From contig JAJYHW010000044.1 in NCBI GenBank assembly GCA_021784535.1, forward strand, positions 17,366 to 36,621: a stretch of 19,256 nucleotides of DNA, given 5' to 3'. The notes beneath the pieces are model-generated. The model worked only from the letters and a program-made list of their open reading frames with translations, was not told where the DNA came from and did no database searches. Numbering within the stretch: the first letter of the stretch is position 1; every line of letters begins with the position of its first letter. This DNA is from a bacterium (GTDB taxonomy: Bacteria; Patescibacteriota; Microgenomatia; Levybacterales; UBA12049). Below are positions 5,843 through 14,578 of this stretch, piece by piece. The position numbers and the translations under genes were made by a program.

Positions 5843-7626
5843 AGTTCCCATACCTTGTTTTGAGAAAGTATCTGAGCTGTTTTATCTTTCTCCGAAACGG
5901 TAAAATCTTTTGCATTTGAAATTACTGATGAGCTGAAAGCATTTTGATACTTGCCGGTTTTATCAAATTGCACAATTCTGCTGTTGCCTGTATCAAGTAC
6001 ATAGATATTTGTCATGGTAATGTCGGTAATAATTTTTGTCGGATGCGAAAGAGGTTTCAAAAGACCGGTAATTTGCAGTCCGTTTGAGTTACCTCTTGTA
6101 TATTGCATGATAGTACCGTCTTTGAAAAGAAGCCAGATTGACCCATCAATCGCCATGCCTGTTGCTTGTGAAAGATCGGGAGCAGTGCCACTAAAATAAT
6201 TAGTTTTACTAAAGCCTCCTGTCCCGGCTACGAATTTTTCTATGCCTTTTTTCTGGTCAAGCACATAGATATTGCCGTCGTAGGGGATGATTGCAACGGG
6301 TACCGTCCAGTCATTATTATTCTTAATAATTACTTTTTTCGCTCCATCTGTTTTTGAGATTGCGATGATTGCAGTATTGGTAATACTATAGACATCTGTC
6401 GCATTCTGTCCAAAGGCAAGACCATTGTTCATCACTTGTTCATCCGCAAGTAAAGAATATTGTTGTGGCTGTACTTGTGTGGCATGTATCGCTTTTCCGG
6501 CAGCAGCGCCTTGCAGCTTGTTCTCTACGTTTGTAAGCAAAGCCGTAATCTGCTGATAATATTTTGATCCTTTCGGGAATTTGTTTTGTCCTTCTTTGAG
6601 AAGATTTTCTGCTTTGTGATAGCTAATTTGGCTTAAACTGGCATTTACTGATGAAAGCCCCTGTCCTTCTGAATAGTATTGTTGTGCAGTTGGGTAAATG
6701 TCTTGAAACGATGCCTGTTGCTTGTCATGATTATACTTTTTTATTGTGAAATATATACTGATAGCCAAAAGCAATATGAGAATAAGGGCAATATTAAGAA
6801 AAAGTCTGCGGCGGTGTCCTAAATGCAGATTGAAGTGAAATTTCGGTAGACGTATCTTTTTTTTCTTTCTGATAACTGTTTCAGCTTCCTGTTCTACTTC
6901 TTTTTTTTCCATGCTTGTTTCCTCTTCGCCATGGACTCTTGCGGGATAAAGAGTGCCAAGCATTTGATCTTCTTCTGTCTCAGAAATCTCTGCGGGAGGT
7001 AGAGAAGAAGTGCCTTTATAGGTGATAACGATAGCTGCTTGTGCACCATCATCCTGCTGATGCATTTGGGGAGAAAGTGCCTCGACAATATCGGTAGGAA
7101 GCGTCAGGTCAAGCGCCTGCTGTATCGTTTTAGGTGAAATTCCTTGAGCGAAATGGCCGGTCTCCAGAATGATGGTATCATTATTTTGGACATATCCAGA
7201 TGCTGATGCAATTATTCCATCAGAAGGGCTTTGCTTGGCAAGCAGTGTACCGATTTTCTCTTTGCGTTTCATTACAATTTTGCCGTTACCGGCAATAAAT
7301 ATGAAAAGTGTCGCGTCTTTGAAAAATGCAAGTGTTACGCTTGCTGTTATTTCTGGAGGAAGGGTACTGACGCTTGTTTGTATTGCACCCTTAACGCCTG
7401 CTATATTTTTTTCCTGCAGCGTAAAAAATTCAGATTGGAGGACATTAAAAAGTTCTTTGCCGATTGTTTGAAGAGTGCGGTCTTCATCTGCTCCTTCTGA
7501 GATAAGAGATAGGCAGATAAATACATTACCAGCGTTGTATGCTTGAGACCACGCTATTTCTGTCGGTGTTGCCACCAGTTTGGCAAAGGAAAGGCTTAAT
7601 TGTGTGGCAGAATGGGCTTCGGGCAT
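5833..7626 (-). CDS. Degenerate PP2C-like domain, membrane helix and beta-propeller protein
   Basis: A 597-residue single-pass membrane protein. Residues 1-210 have the strand pattern of a PPM/PP2C phosphatase (ASVTLAFFKDATLFIFIAGNG, then NNDTIILETGHFAQGIS). The metal-binding Asp motifs (RxxNED, DGxGG, late DG) are missing, so it is probably a pseudophosphatase. A charged linker with KKKKIRL precedes a membrane helix at about 275-295. Next come a helical stretch (310-375) and a repeat region (about 380-597) with NHL/propeller-like strands such as DITMTNIYVLDTGNSRIVQFD. The C-terminal half is likely outside the cell. It is the last gene of a three-gene operon, 3 nt after its neighbour's stop. 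Minus-strand TATAGT 7 nt before the ATG might add an internal promoter. Role unknown; sensing or scaffolding is a guess. Confidence 0.75.
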   Translation of the reverse strand: MPEAHSATQLSLSFAKLVATPTEIAWSQAYNAGNVFICLSLISEGADEDRTLQTIGKELFNVLQSEFFTLQEKNIAGVKGAIQTSVSTLPPEITASVTLAFFKDATLFIFIAGNGKIVMKRKEKIGTLLAKQSPSDGIIASASGYVQNNDTIILETGHFAQGISPKTIQQALDLTLPTDIVEALSPQMHQQDDGAQAAIVITYKGTSSLPPAEISETEEDQMLGTLYPARVHGEEETSMEKKEVEQEAETVIRKKKKIRLPKFHFNLHLGHRRRLFLNIALILILLLAISIYFTIKKYNHDKQQASFQDIYPTAQQYYSEGQGLSSVNASLSQISYHKAENLLKEGQNKFPKGSKYYQQITALLTNVENKLQGAAAGKAIHATQVQPQQYSLLADEQVMNNGLAFGQNATDVYSITNTAIIAISKTDGAKKVIIKNNNDWTVPVAIIPYDGNIYVLDQKKGIEKFVAGTGGFSKTNYFSGTAPDLSQATGMAIDGSIWLLFKDGTIMQYTRGNSNGLQITGLLKPLSHPTKIITDITMTNIYVLDTGNSRIVQFDKTGKYQNAFSSSVISNAKDFTVSEKDKTAQILSQNKVWELHF

Positions 7627-7629
7627 TAT

Positions 7630-7878
7630 TTATACTATAACAAGTGTGATAATAAAAAGCGAGAGAACGATAAGTAGATAAAGAATGGCAAAAACACGGA
7701 TAATCCCTTCGCCGCTTTCTGCCGGCAGAAAAACAGTTTTGTTGAGCGAGCGGATTTTTATGGCAAGCATAAAGGTAAATAGCATGTAGATGCCAATGAG
7801 GATCAATAAGGCAACTTTGACATAGAAAATTGAGCCTGCTTTGAAAAGGGTTGTGAAAATTGCTGGATTTGGATTCAT
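7630..7878 (-). CDS. Small two-helix membrane protein
   Basis: An 82-residue protein with two hydrophobic segments (about 19-43 and 59-82) separated by a short loop containing SLNKTVFLPAESGEG. Proteins of this size and layout recur in CPR genomes as hypothetical proteins; I cannot assign a function. Its ATG overlaps the upstream stop codon in ATGA, and a GGGAGG ribosome site lies about 8 nt upstream, so translation is likely coupled. The downstream gene begins 3 nt after its stop. Confidence 0.8.
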   Translation of the reverse strand: MNPNPAIFTTLFKAGSIFYVKVALLILIGIYMLFTFMLAIKIRSLNKTVFLPAESGEGIIRVFAILYLLIVLSLFIITLVIV

Positions 7879-8543
7879 GACCCCTGCCTCCCGATAATTT
7901 TACTGATAATTCCTGCGATTTCTGTCGGTCTGGGTACTTTTTCAAAAACAAATACCTCGCCTGTCGCTTCGATTCTCAGACGGACATCTCCATAATCAAA
8001 AAAAGACTGCGCAAAACCTGCTTGCGTATATTCGACATCCTTTATGTCAGGAAGAGATGCTGTCGCTACATTGATGGCTGTCAGATCAAGAAAGTCAATA
8101 TCAATGCCCCGTCTATCCGTTACCAACCCAATATTGTAAAACCATGAAGCGAGATTGGCAAAGACAAATCCAAGAACGATAAGATAATAAAAACTGATGA
8201 GAATAAAAGAAATGTTGTCAGGAAGGCTAAAAAGTGAAAAACTTGTTGAAACAAAAATAAAACGGATCAGATATGGGATGAAGATAAGCGCAATGGTAGA
8301 GATTATCCATGGCACGTTGGTGATAAAATCACGCCTGAGGAAGAGAATGATGGGTTCATCGTTTTCCTGTTCAGCAAATGAAACTCCCCGGGGACTTTGG
8401 CAATATGTCGTAAAAAGATGAACCGGTTTTAAGTCTGTCTGTTCATCTGAAACAGTTTCAGGCTGCATGGCAGTCGTAGCCGGTTGTGCTTTAGATGCAG
8501 GCTGGCTAGGTTGGCTTTCAGAAAAAATATCTGGCATAGACAT
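7875..8543 (-). CDS. Bacterial PH-domain (YdbS/bPH2-like) membrane protein
   Basis: A 222-residue protein. Residues 1-65 are a polar, Gln/Pro/Ser-rich cytoplasmic tail. Two membrane helices lie at about 77-99 and 110-134. The region 135-215 matches the bacterial pleckstrin-homology fold: YNIGLVTDRRGIDID, SLPDIKDVEYTQAGF, FFDYGDVRLRIEATGEVFVFEKV. Related YdbS-type proteins are membrane-associated, of poorly known function, and often sit in cell-envelope operons. First gene of a three-gene operon whose members are all membrane proteins; its stop overlaps the next start. A promoter with TATAAT at 8586-8591 would give a leader of about 36 nt. No clear ribosome site is seen. Confidence 0.85.
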   Translation of the reverse strand: MSMPDIFSESQPSQPASKAQPATTAMQPETVSDEQTDLKPVHLFTTYCQSPRGVSFAEQENDEPIILFLRRDFITNVPWIISTIALIFIPYLIRFIFVSTSFSLFSLPDNISFILISFYYLIVLGFVFANLASWFYNIGLVTDRRGIDIDFLDLTAINVATASLPDIKDVEYTQAGFAQSFFDYGDVRLRIEATGEVFVFEKVPRPTEIAGIISKIIGRQGS

Positions 8544-8585
8544 GATGACGCGTTAGCATGTATATCCGCTAATCTGTGCAGAGGT

Positions 8586-8591
8586 ATTATA
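8586..8591 (-). promoter_or_regulatory. -10 element of the 8543-5833 operon
   Basis: Minus-strand TATAAT inside GGTATATAATACC, located in the gap after the SpoIID-gene stop. Unlike the leaderless cases it would leave a leader of about 36 nt. Confidence 0.45.
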
Positions 8592-8602
8592 TACCATTTC
8601 TT

Positions 8603-10357
8603 TTATCTAATCTCTACATTATAGAGAGGTCCGACAATCTGGATATTTGCCGGAGCGCGAAGATTGAATAATGTCTTGAAGTTGCTTCCTGAAAAACTAT
8701 GGGTGCCTGCATCACCGGTGACAGTAACAGTGGTTGTCGTTCCTGAGCCAAAATCAGCACTTACTGAAACGTTTGAAACAGAAGTATAAGGAGTAATGCC
8801 GCGGTTTTTTAATTCCTGTTGTACTTGCGCTGCGCTCCAGGTACCGGGGATATTTTTATCTGTTTGGGAAAGATGAGAAGTGGTACTGCTATCAGCCTGC
8901 GAAAGCATAACGACATTTGCTATATCAGCAACATCGCTTGATTGTAGCCATGCAGTTCCGTTAAATTGTGTACGTGACCCCCAATCGCAATAGAACCAGG
9001 GAGAAGCTTTGTCATACGCATTGTTATTTAAGTCTGTCCAGCTATTGATAGGGCCGCTTGCGTCCTGAGCTGTTTTGGTGTAAGAAGTAGCACTCCAGCC
9101 GATATCGCTGGATGAATGGACATAGCCGCCGTGCGTTGAGGAGAACCATGCTTCGATTGGCTGTCCGCCTGATGTCATTACCTGTCCCGCGGTGGCATTT
9201 ACTGCATCAATCCATGGCTGTGCGTTAAGTTCTGTTTTGACTTCCTGGAAATGCGTGTTGGGAAGAACGGTTGTCTGTCCATTGGCAATTGCATGCATGA
9301 CATAGGAGCGCGCGGCAACTGCCTGTGCTTTCAATGCCTCGGCAGGCCAGCTGCTTGGCATTTCATAAAGATGTTTCAGGTAGTCTTCAACAGTAAACGA
9401 CTGATTTGAAAATGTTTCGCCTGAATCGTTTGTCCCGTTGACGATTACCGTTGTTGAGGAAGTGGGCATTGTGGTGATCTGGAAATTCTGATAATACGCG
9501 TTAAGAATGTCAGTATAACTTTGCCCTGCTTCAGCCCTTCCTTTGGCGCCGTATTGATTGAGTCCTACGCGGTTTGGTACCCCATAGGTAAAGAAGCCGA
9601 ATTTTGTCCCGCTAAATCCGGGGTCTTTATATGGATTAATATCACTTGAACAACCGCTGCTTGTCGTTTCTGCTGTCGTTGGAATGCCAAGAGATGCGTA
9701 TTTTTGAGCGATTAATTGTTGCTGTTGTGCTGAAAGCTGCGCGATTTGATTTGAGAGCTGTGATTGATACGCTTTTGCGCCGGTAATAATCTTGTTCAAT
9801 TGCGCAGTATCAGCATCCAGTTTGGTTTTTGTTGCGGCAAGCCATGCCTCTTCCTGCTGTAGCTGTATCTTCTCGCTTTGTAGGTCATTGATAGTGAGTG
9901 CGATATTGGTAATAATTGACTTGTCCTGCTCTGTCTGAGCGTGCTGATAGGCAAGCGTTTGGGTCACATCAGCCATTGTTGCCTGAGAAAAGAATGTAAG
10001 CAGAGGTGAATCATAGTAACTTTTTACATAGAAATCGCGAATGGTTGCGTTGATAATTTTTTCTTTTTGTGCAAGATTTGCATAGCCGTCATTAATTTGT
10101 TTTTTCTTTATAACAATATTTGATTCAATCCCCGCGAGTTGATTTTTGATGTTCGCGATTTGTTTTTGTTCACTGTCAAGCTGTGACTGCAGCGGTTGTG
10201 TCGCCGCGACTGATTGACTTAACTCATTGTTGAGCTGAGCCAGTTGAGTATTGATCGTATCAAGTTGATCAGAGGATGCTTGCTGAACGGAAACAGCCAG
10301 AGGAAGAATATTTAACGTAATAATAAGTAAAAACGCGATAAGTTTTTTTGCGGGCAT
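8603..10357 (-). CDS. Secreted coiled-coil SpoIID/LytB domain protein
   Basis: An exported peptidoglycan-remodelling protein of 584 residues. Residues 1-25 form a signal peptide. About 30-220 is a Gln-rich coiled coil like those of EnvC/NlpD-type hydrolase regulators. The SpoIID domain (about 250-584) contains GVPNRVGLNQYGAKGRAEAG and the active-site block VEDYLKHLYEMPSSWP then EALKAQAVAARSY, with the Glu332 that corresponds to the essential SpoIID glutamate. SpoIID enzymes are lytic transglycosylases acting on glycans lacking stem peptides. Whether this homologue is active on this cell's wall is inferred. A TATAAT lies 6 nt before the ATG. The gene is divergent from the LytR_C gene, 63 nt away. 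Confidence 0.92.
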   Translation of the reverse strand: MPAKKLIAFLLIITLNILPLAVSVQQASSDQLDTINTQLAQLNNELSQSVAATQPLQSQLDSEQKQIANIKNQLAGIESNIVIKKKQINDGYANLAQKEKIINATIRDFYVKSYYDSPLLTFFSQATMADVTQTLAYQHAQTEQDKSIITNIALTINDLQSEKIQLQQEEAWLAATKTKLDADTAQLNKIITGAKAYQSQLSNQIAQLSAQQQQLIAQKYASLGIPTTAETTSSGCSSDINPYKDPGFSGTKFGFFTYGVPNRVGLNQYGAKGRAEAGQSYTDILNAYYQNFQITTMPTSSTTVIVNGTNDSGETFSNQSFTVEDYLKHLYEMPSSWPAEALKAQAVAARSYVMHAIANGQTTVLPNTHFQEVKTELNAQPWIDAVNATAGQVMTSGGQPIEAWFSSTHGGYVHSSSDIGWSATSYTKTAQDASGPINSWTDLNNNAYDKASPWFYCDWGSRTQFNGTAWLQSSDVADIANVVMLSQADSSTTSHLSQTDKNIPGTWSAAQVQQELKNRGITPYTSVSNVSVSADFGSGTTTTVTVTGDAGTHSFSGSNFKTLFNLRAPANIQIVGPLYNVEIR

Positions 10358-10363
10358 AGTAGT

Positions 10364-10369
10364 ATTATA
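10364..10369 (-). promoter_or_regulatory. -10 element 6 nt before the SpoIID gene start
   Basis: Minus-strand TATAAT followed by ACTACT and ATG. A weak -35 (TTACCA) is 18 nt upstream. There is no ribosome site, so a leaderless message is predicted. Confidence 0.55.
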
Positions 10370-10420
10370 TCAGATATTTTCAATCGTTGGTAAATATGAT
10401 AGTATCAAGAGGACAATAAT

Positions 10421-10963
10421 ATGAGTGACGAATCAGTATTTCAAGGACAACCAGCGTACGTTGAGAAAACTTCAAATAAAAAACGTTTTATAACTATTTT
10501 TTTTGTTCTTTTTTTAGTCATAGTTACTGCGTTGGGAGCATTATATTTGTTAGGTAGCACATCAAAACGTACCATGCCTCAGCCAGCTAATCCTATCCCT
10601 ACAGAGGTGAAAACAGCGACACCAACGCCAGCAACAGCTTCAGCGCTACTCAGTACTACTCCATCCGCAACAGGCAGTCCTGCTGTCAAGCTGGCATTAT
10701 TATCAATAACGGTGCTTAATGGAAGCGGTACGCCTGGAGCAGCCGGGAAAATTGCTTCAGCGCTCAAGAGCGCAGGGTTTACTGATATTACAATAGGAAA
10801 TGCAAAATCCTTTACGTATACAGGATTTACTGTGTATGCAAAAAATACTGCTGATTTACAGCAAGTGCAAAAAATAATTGCCGCGACTGATTCTTCGGTA
10901 AAAATAATTACAAGCATTTCGAGCGCAATACCAACTGATGTTGAAGTCATTGTGGGAAAATAG
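10421..10963 (+). CDS. LytR_C domain membrane-anchored protein
   Basis: A 180-residue protein with a short cytoplasmic start, one membrane helix at about 23-45, a Thr/Pro/Ala-rich linker (55-88) and a C-terminal LytR_C domain (about 90-178) beginning LSITVLNGSGTPGAAGKIAS. LytR_C domains occur at the end of LytR-CpsA-Psr wall-polymer ligases and alone in envelope proteins; the isolated domain has no known catalytic activity. This protein has no LCP catalytic domain. An AGAGG ribosome site lies 9 nt before the ATG. It is divergent from the SpoIID gene, suggesting an envelope role, and leads into rpiB after 47 nt. Confidence 0.85.
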   Translation: MSDESVFQGQPAYVEKTSNKKRFITIFFVLFLVIVTALGALYLLGSTSKRTMPQPANPIPTEVKTATPTPATASALLSTTPSATGSPAVKLALLSITVLNGSGTPGAAGKIASALKSAGFTDITIGNAKSFTYTGFTVYAKNTADLQQVQKIIAATDSSVKIITSISSAIPTDVEVIVGK

Positions 10964-11010
10964 AGATACGAATGTATGCGAATTGTTACTGCAAATAAAT
11001 ACAGATAATT

Positions 11011-11457
11011 ATGAAGATTTACCTGGCAACAGATCATGCAGGGTTTGCATTTAAAGAAAAAATAAAAGCTTTTTTGCAGGAAGAAAGCTTTGACGTTGTA
11101 GACTGCGGTGCCTTTTTCTATGATAAGCATGATGATTATCCCGACTTTATCAGCATTGCATCGGAAAAAGTCGCTGAGCATTCCGGATCGTTTGGTATTG
11201 TTTTTGGAAAATCAGGCGCTGGCGAATGCATGGTCGCGAATAAAATAAAAGGCATTAGAGCATTTCTTGGCGTATCAGAAAAGAACGTGCAGCTTGCCCG
11301 TCAGCATAATGATGCAAATGTACTATCCCTTGGGTCTGAAATCGTCAGCGAGGAGAGGGCATTAGGGTTAGTAAAACTCTTTCTACAAACACCTTTCTCA
11401 AACGAAGAACGCCATGTACGGAGAATAGAGAAGATTAGAAAGATTGAAGGTTTATGA
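11011..11457 (+). CDS. rpiB: Ribose-5-phosphate isomerase B (Glu-type active site)
   Basis: Interconverts ribose 5-phosphate and ribulose 5-phosphate in the non-oxidative pentose-phosphate pathway. The 148-residue protein has the family's usual length with TDHAGF near the start (His9), DYPDF, the loop FGKSGAGECMVANKIKGIRA and HNDANVLSLGSEI (His99). In E. coli RpiB the loop has Cys66 as the base; here that position is Gly66, while Glu72 matches the catalytic Glu75 of the Mycobacterium tuberculosis-type enzyme (GGSGNGE). It should therefore be active through a glutamate. The next gene, rpe, uses the product ribulose 5-phosphate and begins 16 nt after this stop. Another possibility within the LacAB/RpiB family is allose or galactose isomerisation, but the context favours ribose. 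Confidence 0.93.
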   Translation: MKIYLATDHAGFAFKEKIKAFLQEESFDVVDCGAFFYDKHDDYPDFISIASEKVAEHSGSFGIVFGKSGAGECMVANKIKGIRAFLGVSEKNVQLARQHNDANVLSLGSEIVSEERALGLVKLFLQTPFSNEERHVRRIEKIRKIEGL

Positions 11458-11473
11458 TGTAAAATTTAAGATA

Positions 11474-12181
11474 ATGTTTGAAATTATCCCAAGCCCAGGC
11501 ACAGAAAATAAGGACTTTTCCGAAATTGAAAAAAAAATAAACGCCATCAAGCCGTTTATCAAATCAATTCATATTGACGTCTGTGATGGAAAATTCGCTC
11601 CAAATACAACTTTTGCCGATCCAGAACCCTTTAGAGAATACATAAAACAAATGGCAACGGAACGAAGCGGTTGGGTAGCGGAAGATAAAGGAATTCTTTT
11701 TGAGATCCATTTGATGGTAGAGGAGCCGATCAATCATATCGAAAAATGGGCAGATGTCGGTTTTACCCGATTCATTGGACAGGTCGAAAAAATGTCCGAT
11801 CAGGCAGCATTTATTGCGCAAGCACAATTATTTGGAGAAGCAGGTCTTGCAGTGGATGGGCCAACACCGCTTGATGCAGTACAAGTCTCGTATGATGATC
11901 TAGATGCGATTCTTTTTTATACAGCAGAGAGAGCAGGTTTTTCAGGCGCGAAATTTCAGGAAGATCGTTTAGAAAAAGTGAAAACGTTAAGAAAAATCAA
12001 TGAATATTTACCTGTAGAGGCGGATGGCGGGATTAATGATGAGACGATTCAGATCGCGGCAGCAGCAGGCGTGAATCGTTTTGTCTCAACAGGATTTTTA
12101 TTTAGCTTGAATACGCCGCAGGAGCAGTTGAATCTTTTAAAGCAGAAAGCAGGAGATTTGACTGTAAGAGAACAGGCTTAG
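11474..12181 (+). CDS. rpe: Ribulose-phosphate 3-epimerase
   Basis: Interconverts ribulose 5-phosphate and xylulose 5-phosphate. A (beta/alpha)8 protein of 235 residues from the ATG at 11474; the TTG at 11444 overlaps rpiB and adds residues not expected in the family. The metal ligands are all present: His33 and Asp35 in SIHIDVCDGKFAPNTTF, His79 in FEIHLMVEEP and Asp184 in VEADGGIND. The usual VxPGFGGQ loop is altered to AERAGFSGAKF and the NPxTP strand to DGPTP. It is a divergent but complete member. It lies next to rpiB, so the pair supplies the non-oxidative branch. Its stop overlaps the 3' end of the small minus-strand ORF by two bases. Confidence 0.9.
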   Translation: MFEIIPSPGTENKDFSEIEKKINAIKPFIKSIHIDVCDGKFAPNTTFADPEPFREYIKQMATERSGWVAEDKGILFEIHLMVEEPINHIEKWADVGFTRFIGQVEKMSDQAAFIAQAQLFGEAGLAVDGPTPLDAVQVSYDDLDAILFYTAERAGFSGAKFQEDRLEKVKTLRKINEYLPVEADGGINDETIQIAAAAGVNRFVSTGFLFSLNTPQEQLNLLKQKAGDLTVREQA

Positions 12182-12324
12182 AGGAGTATGAGGGTAGTAA
12201 TAGAGAGAACTGCCACAAAGAAGATGAGCATTCCGACCAGCAGTAGCGTTTTTTTGCCGGACTGACGATTATATCCGCTTCGTTTTTGATGTAAGTAATC
12301 GATTTGCTTTGTTTGTTTTTTCAT
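12178..12324 (-). CDS. 48-residue single-pass membrane protein downstream of the PBP
   Basis: A short frame with an ATG at 12324 and a TAA at 12178-12180. It has 25 polar, strongly basic residues (MKKQTKQIDYLHQKRSG at the start) followed by one hydrophobic helix (TLLLVGMLIFFVAVLSITTL). A ribosome site GAGG lies 8 nt upstream. It begins 21 nt after the stop of the penicillin-binding protein on the same strand, so the two genes are probably one operon. The layout (basic cytoplasmic tail, one helix, no external domain) suggests a small partner or regulator of the PBP. No family is recognised. Confidence 0.7.
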   Translation of the reverse strand: MKKQTKQIDYLHQKRSGYNRQSGKKTLLLVGMLIFFVAVLSITTLILL

Positions 12325-12345
12325 ACTTTTGTCCTCATGTAGATG

Positions 12346-14520
12346 TCATGGTGTAGGCGTTGGCGTGATGACTGCGCAGCTCATGCAATAGATATGTCCG
12401 ACATTATCAATCATCACCGTCTCGTTCCGTTGTTCAACATTGGTAGTATCTCCGGCAGGTGCCTGGGCATTGGTTGTTTTATCAACCCATACTTTTTCTG
12501 TCGTAATTGTAGGAATTTTTGGATTTTTCCCGTTAATGAGATATTCAAACCTCGTCGGACAGGTGCTTCCGCTCTTTGAGGCGATTAGGCCGGTTGTTGT
12601 GCAAACATATTCACCAAAGACATCCGGTGGTTTTTGAGGAATTTCAGGTTTTTTCCCTTGAAGCAAATTTGCCATAATATTATGCCAGATTGGTGCAGCG
12701 CCGGTAATACCGGTGACCACCCCAGACATCGGAGTGTGGTTGTTGTTTCCGACCCACGCGGCGACTACATAAGAGGGGGTATAGCCGATTGTCCAGTTAT
12801 CCCTGTAGCTGTTTGTTGTACCTGTTTTAACAGAAACATATTGACCCGGAATATGCAGCGCGGAATTTAAGCCAAATTCCATTGCACGCGCTTGGTTGTC
12901 GGCAAGAATGTTTGAAATGATAAAGGTGACAGAAGATGGAAGTATTTTTTTCCCAAATATCGGGCTTGCTGGAGGATTATACTGTTCAATAACATTGCCT
13001 TTGCGGTCTGTGATTTTGAGGATTGGATGCAAGTCGACACGATATCCCTGGTTTGCCAAAACACCATACGCAGTTGCCATATCAATCATCCGTATCTCTC
13101 CTCCGCCCAGAGTGAGTGATAGTCCATAATCAGAAGGGTTGGTAAAAGTGGTAATTCCCATTTTTCTTGCAAGATTGATAAATGCGGAGAGTCCATTGAG
13201 TTGCAGCATTTCAACAGCAGGAATATTGATAGAATTTGCTAAAGCATAGCGCATCTGGACAATTCCATGCCAGCGTCTGTCATAATTGTGTGGACAATAA
13301 GGTTTGTTTGGCGGATCAGGGAAACAGACGGGTTCATCAATAAAAGGCGTTGATGCTCCGTAGCCGTTTAGGAGACCAAGAGCATAGTTGATTGGTTTGA
13401 TTGATGATCCCGGCTGAAGTAGCGCAAGCGTATCATTCACATTGCCGCTATTTGGGTCAAAAAAATTTTTGCTTCCTACCATTGCAAGAATTTCTCCTGT
13501 ACCAGGTTGCGTAACAAGCGCCGCGCCGTTAGTTACATGATCATGGGCAATTTTATTAACCTCATCAGTAACAACCTTTTGCGCCATATTCTGGATATTA
13601 AGGTCAAGGCTGGTAATGACTTTAAATCCTCCTTCTTCTACAGCCTTTTGCCCATATTTTTGTACGAGAAGATCTCTGATATAAAACACAAAATGCGGAG
13701 CCTTGATGGGATTGGTAATTTTTTGAAAGGTAAGCTGTTCTTTTAATGCACTGTCCCGTTGTGCTTTGGTAATATAGCCCTGCTGATACATATCTTGCAG
13801 TACTTCATGTTGTCTTTGAATACCCAGCTCAGGGTGTGATCCATAAGGTGATAGTTCGCTCGGTGCTTCAGGGAGCGCAGCAAGAAAAGCCATTTGGGCA
13901 AGGTCTAATTTACTAATATCTTTGCCGAAGTATGTCTGCGCTGCAGCTTCCACGCCGTAAGAAGTGCCTCCGTAGGGTACCTGATTAAGATACATTTCAA
14001 GTATTTGATTTTTGGAATACATTGCTTCTGTGGCAAATGCCAAGATAACTTCCTTAATTTTTCGCTGAATGGTCTGTTCCGGTGTAAGCAGGCTATTTTT
14101 TACCAGTTGCTGTGTGAGCGTTGAGCCTCCCTGAATCTGTCTGTGAATAATAATTGATAGCGCTGCTCGCAGAATGCCCCGTATATCAATCGCGCCGTGA
14201 TGATAAAAGCTGCGATCTTCAATAGCAATTGTTGCTTCCTGCATATATTTTGGTATCCTGGAAAGCGGAACAAAGGTTTGATTACGATTCCCGTAAAGCG
14301 TATAAAGCAATTTTCCGTTACGGTCATAAATCCGGCTTGAGTATGATTTGGTATTGGTGCTTAAATTAGAGGGTGAAGGTAGATCACGTAAAACAAAGTA
14401 ATAAAATGCTCCTAGGGTGAGAGCTATAAGTATTACCGGCAGGATGAAGTAAAGGAGTGTCTTCTTTGAGAATGACAGCTTCCGTACTTTTTTGACTGTC
14501 TTTTTATACCGCTTGATCAT
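12346..14520 (-). CDS. Class A penicillin-binding protein (PBP1A-type)
   Basis: Bifunctional peptidoglycan glycosyltransferase and DD-transpeptidase, 724 residues, anchored by one helix at about 22-44. The GT51 domain (about 65-245) has the catalytic Glu101 in AIEDRSFYHHGA, GGSTLTQQLVKN, RKIKE and ILEMYLNQVPYGG. The transpeptidase domain (about 330-640) has the SxxK box PGSSIKP (Ser372, Lys375), the SxN box SIN (430-432) and KTGT (565-568). The C-terminal tail ends in TPTPTP after a Cys-containing stretch (CTTTGLIASKSGSTC). Both activities look intact. The promoter is in the 71-bp gap shared with the divergent CvpA-CAP gene, possibly TAGAAT 15 nt before the ATG with a weak AAGAAG ribosome site. 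The small membrane protein at 12324 follows. Confidence 0.96.
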   Translation of the reverse strand: MIKRYKKTVKKVRKLSFSKKTLLYFILPVILIALTLGAFYYFVLRDLPSPSNLSTNTKSYSSRIYDRNGKLLYTLYGNRNQTFVPLSRIPKYMQEATIAIEDRSFYHHGAIDIRGILRAALSIIIHRQIQGGSTLTQQLVKNSLLTPEQTIQRKIKEVILAFATEAMYSKNQILEMYLNQVPYGGTSYGVEAAAQTYFGKDISKLDLAQMAFLAALPEAPSELSPYGSHPELGIQRQHEVLQDMYQQGYITKAQRDSALKEQLTFQKITNPIKAPHFVFYIRDLLVQKYGQKAVEEGGFKVITSLDLNIQNMAQKVVTDEVNKIAHDHVTNGAALVTQPGTGEILAMVGSKNFFDPNSGNVNDTLALLQPGSSIKPINYALGLLNGYGASTPFIDEPVCFPDPPNKPYCPHNYDRRWHGIVQMRYALANSINIPAVEMLQLNGLSAFINLARKMGITTFTNPSDYGLSLTLGGGEIRMIDMATAYGVLANQGYRVDLHPILKITDRKGNVIEQYNPPASPIFGKKILPSSVTFIISNILADNQARAMEFGLNSALHIPGQYVSVKTGTTNSYRDNWTIGYTPSYVVAAWVGNNNHTPMSGVVTGITGAAPIWHNIMANLLQGKKPEIPQKPPDVFGEYVCTTTGLIASKSGSTCPTRFEYLINGKNPKIPTITTEKVWVDKTTNAQAPAGDTTNVEQRNETVMIDNVGHIYCMSCAVITPTPTP

Positions 14521-14578
14521 TTTGCACTTCTTATTTTATTCTATCAGATTTTCTTTTTAATATCCTGGCAAAATCGCG

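Noticed and set aside
10579..11181. 200-residue minus-strand frame opposite the LytR_C and rpiB genes
   Set aside because: It is a shadow of two well-supported genes and shows no domain; the same applies to other overlapping frames such as 7526-7951 and 16194-16631.
11444..11473. TTG start for rpe
   Set aside because: It overlaps rpiB and adds ten residues before the conserved MFEIIPSPG.
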